This document shows, one piece after another, positions 26,301-35,987 of a DNA stretch of 64,000 nucleotides (its first letter is position 1; each line of letters begins with the position of its first letter). The stretch is from Pagrus major (lineage: Eukaryota > Chordata > Actinopteri > Spariformes > Sparidae). The translations under genes were made by a program, and so were the position numbers. Location: contig NC_133230.1 in NCBI RefSeq assembly GCF_040436345.1, positions 27,119,051-27,183,050 of the forward strand, given 5' to 3'. The notes under the pieces were generated by a model that searched no databases, was not told where the DNA came from, and saw only the letters and a program-made list of their open reading frames with translations.

Positions 26301-29300
26301 TATATTGAGACAAACCTACCATACAGACTCTATAGGCTCTGTGTGGGAGGTTGGATCAAGCGGCTTACATGTAGGATGTTTAGAATGGCTGGAGATAATC
26401 TGGGCATTGGCTCAAAGCTTTGCTTTGCTAAATACATATTTGTTGGGAAGAGGGAGAGAAGCTGCAGACAGTTACATCTAACATAAGACCATGGTACATA
26501 AGATTTTTGGGTTCATTGGAGTCGGAGGTCACACACTGTACATAATGATTATTTTTGCACTTGTGGTATTTCATGTATTACAACCACGTTTAGAGAAGCA
26601 TCAGACATAAAATAATAGAGTGTACCAGTTGAGATCAGAAGATGAAGTCAGATCTCATCTCAAACTGGTCATCTATATGTGGATACTGATAAAAAAACTG
26701 ATGTTCCTGCAGTTGTAAATGTGTGTAGAACAAACTGCAGTCAAAGTGTGATCGATCAGCAGCTCATCTAGAGGAGCACTGTGATCTGATCAGATCTGCC
26801 ACAAGGTAATGTTTACAATGTGACCACATCCTTATGATAACTGCAGCTTCCTCTACCTATTCAACTGTTAAAAGGCTAAAGAGAAGCCGTTCCTCTGCAA
26901 AAACTAACTCACTGAATGAATGCATGAAGCAGCATCCCTACCTTATTTGCATATGATTTCAGATTGCAGGCATAATAAAGATAATAACAGTGTGTATTAA
27001 GGTGCATTACCAGGTGCAGATGCAAAAAAGTGTGTTTATATGTTGTTCAAGATTCAAATGTGTTTACAATGCAAACAAGTCTACTGGAGCATAAAGGGAG
27101 TCAACGAGGAGTTCAGATCTGACTGTTTTGTATAACAGACCTTCCACTGAAACAGAGGTCTATGAAAACATGTCGGGGGGGGGCTTTTCCTCTCTGTACT
27201 GGACTATATGGTTATAAAGGACCCTGAATTGGCTGATGTTGTGAAAATGATCCCTCTAGACGCGACTTACACCTGTCACGACATGCAAAATGAACTCGAA
27301 CTGCATAAATACACTCAGCAGTGTGGTGACTGAGGCTGTTTTGGAGGAAGCAGGCAAGTCCTATTACACTTTGAAAGTACATCCATGACCCCACCAGGTG
27401 CTTGAGACTACAGGACAAAGGGATGATGACCATAAGAGGACACCTTCAGAATTTATGACATTAAAAAAAACATACTTGTAATTGAGAGCTCTGTAATTAC
27501 TAGTAGTCAGATGTTTATGAGTGATTCAGTGCTCTTACCAGCATACACTACGATGCCCACCACAGTCTCAGTGTTGCGGATGGTGCAGCTCCTAAGCAGG
27601 AGGTTGCTGTTATGGAGGCCAACACGAACCCCATTGGGGTGCTCCCTGTGAAACAACATGCATATGTATGTTTGGAAGACAACTAAAAGTGTGTTTGAGG
27701 CAGTGTGATGGTTTAAAGCAGGCCTTACTGCACTGTTTGGTGGAAGCCACATGCAGGGACGCTTGTAGTAAACATTTCCTTTACTATACCATTAAAACAT
27801 TAATAAATAAATAAATATGAGACCTGCGTATTTGATTTCTCAAAGGAGATAGACAAGAGCAATTAAAAATGGTTAGCAGCTTTGTAAGTTTGTATACAGT
27901 GTGACCCTGTGATCATTTGATGGCAACATTTTTATGAAAACTATATTTTTGTGTTTATCAACTGATAAACACACTTTTTTTGCACAGGCAGGATATGTTA
28001 CAGTTTAACAATGAACTCTGTTGTCTAAAATGACATCTGTGCACTGAAACTTCACTGGAAATTTAAGAATTTCAAATTATCTCAAGCATCTTTTTGCATT
28101 ATAAGCTAAAAAAAACCCAAAACCTGTTACTGATACAGTACATTTGTAACATTAGCCAAATGGTACATTGGGCAGGTTCTGGTAAATGATAAAGATATAT
28201 CAACATTGCAGCCAAACTAGAATTACTGCCTCCTTGCACCAGTCAAGTTGCTGTTCCTAAGCTATGGCATTGGATAACAGCCAGAACTCATGGCATGTGT
28301 GTGCCAGATGTGTTCAGTCACTGTAAGGTCAGAAACATGGTCCATGCAAGTAAGCCAGTGCAAATAACAGTGCCTTGCCCAGCTGGCACAAACAGGCGTC
28401 CTTAGTGAACCTACTGTGCTCTTAAGCACAGGTGGAGATAACACAGGGCAGTCATAAACTGGACAGCTGCATGACGTGTGTGGAGGAATGTTTACTGCTG
28501 TTCCTACTGCACAGAAGGAAGAGATAAAAAAATAGACAAGGAAAGAAGACAGGAGGTGACAAAGTGTCATATATATGTCGAAACATTTGGACATGTTCAG
28601 CTAGACCTCAATCTTTCATGCTGTAGTGCCTGCAGATGCAGCTCGTGCTTGTGTTGTGTTACTACCTCTTGGCATGGACCATGTTTTTGGCCTAAGATGA
28701 AGAGAAACTCACATGTAACCTCTGAACCTGCTGAGATCATTGTTGGGGTTCTCACACTCGATACGACTGTGAAAGTTCTCAAGGGTCGTCTCTCCTCCCT
28801 GGAACACACACAAAACAACCTCCATCAAACCTGCAGATAACACATATGTGACAATGCAAACCACAACTGGAGGGACATGACACAGGGATTTGTTGCCACC
28901 AAGGTTATTATCGTAAACGAAAACAAACGAAATGACGAAAACTAGAATTGAAAAAACATTTTCGTTATTTCGTTAACTGAAATAAATAAAAACTATAATT
29001 AAAAGAAAAAAAACGATAACTAACTGAAACTGTATTGTGTGATTACAAAACTAACTAAAACAAACTGAAATTATAGATAAAATTCCCTTCGTTTTCATCT
29101 TTGTCAATTTCGGATTGATATGAAATCGATTTATTTCGCTCAAGCAATTTTACGTGAGCTGGCGGCGCCATACAGCACCTCACGGTCCGTCACTTCTCGT
29201 GTAGAGCCGGCCAGAGTCGGCTTCTCTTCGCCCCTCTACGGCAAAAAATGGCGTCAAAAGTTGGGCGAAAGCGACAGATTCCTATATGGGATTTTTTTGA

Positions 29301-31012
29301 ATATTTTGAAAGACAAAAGCAAGTGCATTGTCGTGGAAACAGGTGATACAATCTGTGGAATACTTCTCAAGGGAAAAAACCCCACAAATCTGAAAGTCCA
29401 TTTGAGAAGCTTGCACAAAAAGGCTAATGGCAGGTACCTTGACAAAGTGGCCTCTCTAAGTAGCTCCCCTGAAAGTGAAGCAACATCCCGGCCAGGTAGC
29501 ACCGGGAAGGAGGAGACATCAATAATGGACTGCTTTCACCGACGACCAAATAGATGCTGGTTAGTTAACACGCAGGAACACCACAAGCGGGAAGATGCAC
29601 TTGTAAATATGTTTATTGAGACTGGTATTTCTACAAGACTGTGTGGCTCGATTGCCTTCAAAAAGTTTTGCTTTTCACTCGAGCCAAAATTCAAATCACC
29701 CGGTGCTGCGCGAGTGAATAACCTTCTTGGAGCTAAGATGGAAAAGGCAAAGCACAAATTGAAAGAGATCATAAAGGGCGTGAGGAAGCCAAAGTATGAA
29801 AAAACTAAAACTAATACTAAAACTAATAAAAACTAAACTAGAACTAAGCATTTAGTAAAAAATGAAAACTAACTAAAACTAGCAAACCCGCTCTAAAAAC
29901 GAATTAAAACTAACTGAATTAGAGAAAAAAAAGTCAAAACTAACTAAAACTAAACTATAATGAAAAATCCAAAACTATTATAACATTGGTTGCCACTCCA
30001 CTTTTTACTGCCTTTTTTTGTCTGCACCAACTTTTAGGGCAGTGCATATTACATTGAGCTGTATTTGTCTTTACTCCATATGCATATGAATTACATTTCT
30101 TGTATTTGTAATAGTTGATTGTGAGACTCATTTCAAGGTCATCAGACAATGACGCTTTGTTTGGGGGGTCAGGCCAGCCACCAACCCAAAGTGTTGGTAT
30201 TTGTTTTACCACTAATAGGATAGTTGAAAGCATTGTTCTTTGTTGTAAAGTTGCATTAGCTATAAGAATTACATTTGAGGAAAAACAGTTTTTGTAATTG
30301 GAGTAAAAAAAAGCAGCTCCCAGTGAGCATGGCCTCTGAGGAGATGGAGACCAGTTTGGCATATAGAGCAAGACTTCATGGGAAGCTAAAAGAAGCATTC
30401 TCAATGGAAACCACTTAGTTCTCAGAGGTATGCATGTACACAAAGTTAATGAGAATGATAGAAAAAGGGTTTGCTCTGCGGGCCACAAAAGAAGCAAAGA
30501 CACATCTTATATTCATCAATCTACTTCATGTATTACCTGCAATGGGAGGTCCAAAACCACCTGTCTTTGTTTCAGGTTGGTCTCTCCGTCCAGGTTGGCG
30601 GTCTCAATATAACAAACCCCACGAGGGTCAGATGAATACAGCAGCAGCATGTCAGCAGGGATGATTTCGTTGCAGGACAGACGGACAAAGTCTCCGACTC
30701 GCACATCCTTCCAGCACTTGTCGATGTACGCTTTCTGCTTGCTATGGGACAATATGAGTAGACACAAAAGAAGATTAACACAGTCTTGCGCAAATGTTTG
30801 AGTAGAAAAAGAGACCACAGAATGTTTTGTGAACATGAGATTACAGTGTAAATTAACATAATGATATGGCAAAAAGATCTAGAGCGGTCAGCATTATTTT
30901 TTATTTTTCTGGGTAGTGTACAGAGAGGCAGTAGTGGTAGTGAACAGTTACTCAAGTACCGCACTTAAGTACAAATAGATGTACTTGTACCTTGAGGGTC
31001 TCTTCTTGAGAC

Positions 31013-31075
<63 letters not shown>

Positions 31076-34000
31076 TGCTACTAAATTTAAAAAAGCTGCA
31101 ACCAAGGTAGGGCACACCAACTCTCACATAACGTTACTGTAGTTAAGACGTAAGGTAATAAAGGCACAAGGTAAATGTATTGCAGTTTTTTAAACAAGGG
31201 TTTAAAAACAAAATAATGATCGAGTCCTTGAGTCCTGCTACATCTATTTTTTACAATGATGTGTTGAGGATTAGTTCAAGAGTCTCACAGCCTGGGGAAT
31301 GAAGCTGCTCCGTAGTCTGGTGGTATGGCAGCAGATACTTCTGTATCTTTTGCCAGATGGCAGCAGTGTGAACAGAATGTTGCTCTCAAGTAAAAGCACT
31401 GAGACCAATAAGAAGGATCTTTGGTCATCCCCTGTTTGACATCCTCAACACGGCTTAAAAGAGTCTGAAGATTAAGTGCTTCACCTGGTTTAAAGGAGTA
31501 TTTCTGCTGTGTGTCACCAGCAGTGTAGCAATGGTAGTGGATGCTGTATTTCCCAATTGCGGAGCCCAGTTGAAGCTTATACAATGAAAACATTATAGGG
31601 CCTAAGATTGAGCCTGGTGGTACTGTACACCACAGGAGACAGCAGAGAGAAAAAAAAGAAGATATTTATGGCAATACGAATTAAACCACTGGGACACTGA
31701 ATGTTTAATACATGTCTGAGACGATCCAAGATTATGCAATGATCATATTAAACTTCACAGGTCCAACATATTCAAAATGGCGATTTCCAGCATCTAAAGA
31801 CAGTTCTAAGTCATTATTTACCTTTGGGAAAGCTGACAAAGTGCTGTCATGCATCCTGAAACTTGAATAGAATTTGTCTGCTGTCTTGCGGTCGAGCACA
31901 CAGGGTTTGAACCAACCAGCATCCTATGAAGAACTACTACTAGTGGCTACTGCCGTGGTTTAGGAGTGATGATCAGTGAGAGAAGTGACGGTTCGAAAAA
32001 AACAATGGTGGCTCCTCAAGAAGTTAGCTTAGATGCTGCTATAGCATCAGTTATATCAGAACTGGATAGTATATTTAATTGAAAGAGGAGAAAAGAACAG
32101 CACTAAAGACTATCCTGTTGATCTGGTTGGTTTAAGTTAGCCAGTGACAGATAGTGATAGACGGATTTTCCATCCAATCAGCGAGTATTTTTGGAAAGCG
32201 TCTGCCCTTATCCAAACAGTTCCCAAAGACAACTTCCCAGATGGCTCTGCGTAACAAACCACCTGGGGGGTCAGGTTAAGATGCAAAATCAAGAAGAGCT
32301 AAAAAGCGTTACCATGGAGGGTGTCTTTGAACAAATTGGTGTGTTGAGGGGAAATCTGCTGCCTCAACATTGGCAGGACTCTGGTATTGCAAAAATAGCC
32401 CTACTTGTTTTATGATCCTGGTTCTGATGTTGTAACCTGATTATACAAATGCATATTAAAAACACGCACAAATAACATGGTGACATTCACAAAAAGAGGA
32501 ATACAAAAGGACATTGGGAGCAGTCATTACAGTCAAGGACTAGACTTAAAGACCCTGTATGCTTTTTGTCCTGATTGACTGATCCACTCTCAAATTTAAG
32601 GCGTCACAGTACCATTGTGTCTACTGAAGGCAGCTACTGGTTGATGGTTTGGCTCCAGCTGTTTACAACCAACAGTTCTAATTTGTTGGTGAGCAGAACA
32701 ACATTCTTTTGTCCACAGACCATAATTTGGATGTCACATAGTCTTCTCCATGGGCAACAATTTGGAGTTCCACTATGCAAAACAAATTTGTGGACAAATT
32801 TGTGGAAATTTGAAAAACCACAGGAGGTGGACACAAGTCAATCAATGTGAATGATGAATACTACTTTGAACAATATACGTTAAGGCTATACTGCTTGACT
32901 ATACAGTTGAACCTTTTATTTGGCTTTTGACAACAGAAACAGTGCCAGTCTTTCTAACTATACTACTCTTAAAAGTTCAGAGAACCCACTTATGATTGGC
33001 AGGTATTATTCCGATGTGATGTGATGCAATCAGTGGTTAATTATTACACTCACAGTCCAACACCATTTCCAGGCAATGACTGAAATACAGCAGGGCAGAG
33101 CTAAGGCATTACCATCAGTGAACAGTATTTACAATGTAAGGTCAGTAGGTAGCGTCCAACTACACCCGTTTTTTATTGCAATCTAAATATAGCACTGACA
33201 TGATGAGCCGTTTTTGTTTGTTTTGTTTGTTTTTACCATTTATAATGATTATTTCAGCTACAGGCTTTTCTGTGTGTTCAAAGTAAATATATATTTACTT
33301 TTTAGACTGTTATTGCAATTTATTACATAATTCACACACACACACAATTGATCATGTGTGCATGTCTAAATAAATACATTGTACATTGTACACTGAATAT
33401 AGTACCAGTCAAACTGAAATTAATACTTATCTAAGAAACTAAAACTCCAGCGTAAAGAACACTTAACAATAAATATTTACTAAGAATTATGGACGGTGGA
33501 CCTAATCCAACACAATAGTATAAAAGTTGTTGGGCAGGATTTGTCTAGTAGAAGTAGGCTACATCTTAAATTCCATGACGTGAAGACAATCCTTTGTTAA
33601 AGGTTCATTGACCGACTGGTTGTTGAACTTCGGTTTTGTTGCCTTACTGGAAGTCTTTTAACTCACTGTTCTTTGTTGTTCTTGTTCCTTCTAGTTGAAT
33701 GTTGTTATGTTTGTTTATGTTCATGTCTATGTCTATGTACATTGTGTGCGAAGAAAAAACCAAGTCAAATTCCTTGTTTGTGTTTCACATACTTGGCCAA
33801 TAAAGCTGATTCTGATTCTGATTCTGATTCTAAATTAGCATAAAAGAGTAATGATTTCCATAACTGTATTTGCATTTTTGTTAACAGAGATGTTTTGCAG
33901 CTTGAGCTTGAAGGTTTATTGTTGACCTTGGAAATTAATGGTAAAAGACAAGCTCAAGGTCCACTAATTACATTTCTTCCAAACCTTGATTTTTTTTGGC

Positions 34001-35941
34001 CAAAGGTTTTGTATCCATTTCAATTAATTCAATCACCTTTCTATTAATAATATCACTTGTGAAACTACAACTACAAGAGAAAGCTAAAACAAAAGAGCAC
34101 ACAACAGATCACAACTATCTTTCTTGAAACAAAAAATGAGATTTTTCCAGACTTTTTTACGTTGAAAGGGAATATACAGGTCCACAAGAATAAGACATGA
34201 TAGAAGTTGTTGTGGTCACATCAAACTGACTAAAAGCCTACCTGCTGTAAACATGGCAGAGAAGCCTGTTGATCAAATGATCTGACTTAAACCTGCGGTA
34301 GTCTTCCCAGATATCCTTGACAGCCGTCGCTGACAGCACCAGTACGATAGGAACCAGAGCAATCTCTGGCTGGAAGGCCTCCACCACAGGGACAAAGTTG
34401 AGCGCGGCAAGGAAGATAAAATAGACATTAGCCAAGCGATGGAGCTGTTCGAACAGATTCTTGGGCAGGAAGGAGAGGACAGAATACTTTGTGGTCCGGA
34501 TCTTGTTGTTTTTATACAACTTCAGGAGTTGCCTCAGTTCCTCATCCTCTGTGGAAGAAGGTACTACCGTCCTCTTCTTCCGCAGGTGCTCCTTGGTAAA
34601 ATGAGAAGGATACAGACGATTCAAGCTATACATGAGTCAACTGTTCCAGTGGTTTCAGATCCGCCACCCGGTTTGTCTCCACTCGGAAGCCTTCGCTACC
34701 TGCAACTGTTCTCCAGCTGTACTTGTATTTCCTCTTTCATGTTGTCCTTAATTCCAACAGACCAGACTGATGTGGAAACTGTCTGCCTATCGCTCCTAAG
34801 TAGAGGCATAGACATGGCAGGCAATGTGGGAATGGGAGGGATGAGTGGATGGTTAACTACTTTGATGACGGAACTCATCGCCACTCCTCTGCGTCATGCT
34901 GTAAACAAACTCAAGGTTCAAGTTTTACAATGGCCTCAAGAGACTGTGTAATCAGATAAAGGTGAAAAGGAGTGACGGAAAGCAGCAGCGGGAATTGTGC
35001 CGTTATTGATTTCCTGACGATCCTTCAAGATCAGAGCAGATCATATTACTGTACTCTATTCTAACATATTGAAATGATGGCTCTTCCAACTTATAAAGCT
35101 ACAGACATCAACACAGCCGGACACAGTTATACTGAGACACAGGAGGTAAAAGGGACAAATAAATAACAGAACTGGGGAATATATTTAATTGAAAGAAGTG
35201 CAAAGAAGAATTTTCTTGATGGAAAATATGTTTTTTCGCTCTGCTCTTGTCTGACTCCTGTAAGAGTTTGATTTAACAACTGGCTATGCTGAACCTCATG
35301 TGACTTTCCATCTGCTTGGAGGTAGGTAGATAATGAATTATCATTTTGGGGTGAACTTTAACCAAATGAGTATCCTAAACAGAACAATAGAAATATTAAT
35401 CATTTAGTTGCAACAAATATTATAGAGTAACAACTGAAATGCATTCTTAGTGAATCTTTCACAGATAAGATCAGTACGAACATTCTGCAATACTAGTGGG
35501 ACAATCATTACAAATGTTAATGTTGACTCTGAGAAGAAAAGAGTGAATTAATCATTTGTGAAAAAGTCTAAAAAGACCTCTGTTCAGATAGGGGTTGATG
35601 CAATCTTGGGGTTAACAACGTGTGTGACAGGAGACCGCTGATTCTTTTACCACTGTTTCCTGTTTACTGACTAAAAGTCAACGGTTTAATTTGACCATAA
35701 CCACAACCTAATCTTGAAATAATCTCTGTGCCAAAACTACATCACAGTGGTGACAGATCAGGAAACAATCATGTGAATTTGTAACCGTTTTGGAGGCCAC
35801 TGACACAACGTCCTGGTTCTAAGCGAGCAAGATCAGAAACTGCTCATGTGGGTTATTTTGGAACAAAGTCACAAAAGACCTGTATTGTCATTTAGTTAAA
35901 AAAAACTTGTTCTGAAAGGGATTACATCAACAAATATACAT

Positions 35942-35987
<46 letters not shown>

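Larger units (their letters stand above)
28799..30536 (-). other. atp10d intron between exons 3 and 4, hosting a hAT element
   Basis: The hAT-type insertion occupies 28900-29988; the rest is plain intron. Confidence 0.8.
30742..34241 (-). other. atp10d intron upstream of exon 3 (3' part)
   Basis: Between exon 3 and the alternative N-terminal exon. It holds an (AG)n tract, a LINE-like fragment (31260-31630) and a LINE 3' tail (about 33640-33830). Segment 31640-33640 shows nothing recognised. Confidence 0.6.

Noticed and set aside
34696..34884. Minus-strand frame just upstream of the alternative N-terminal exon
   Set aside because: Different frame with no ATP10 similarity; an in-frame TGA separates the alternative exon's ATG from anything upstream.
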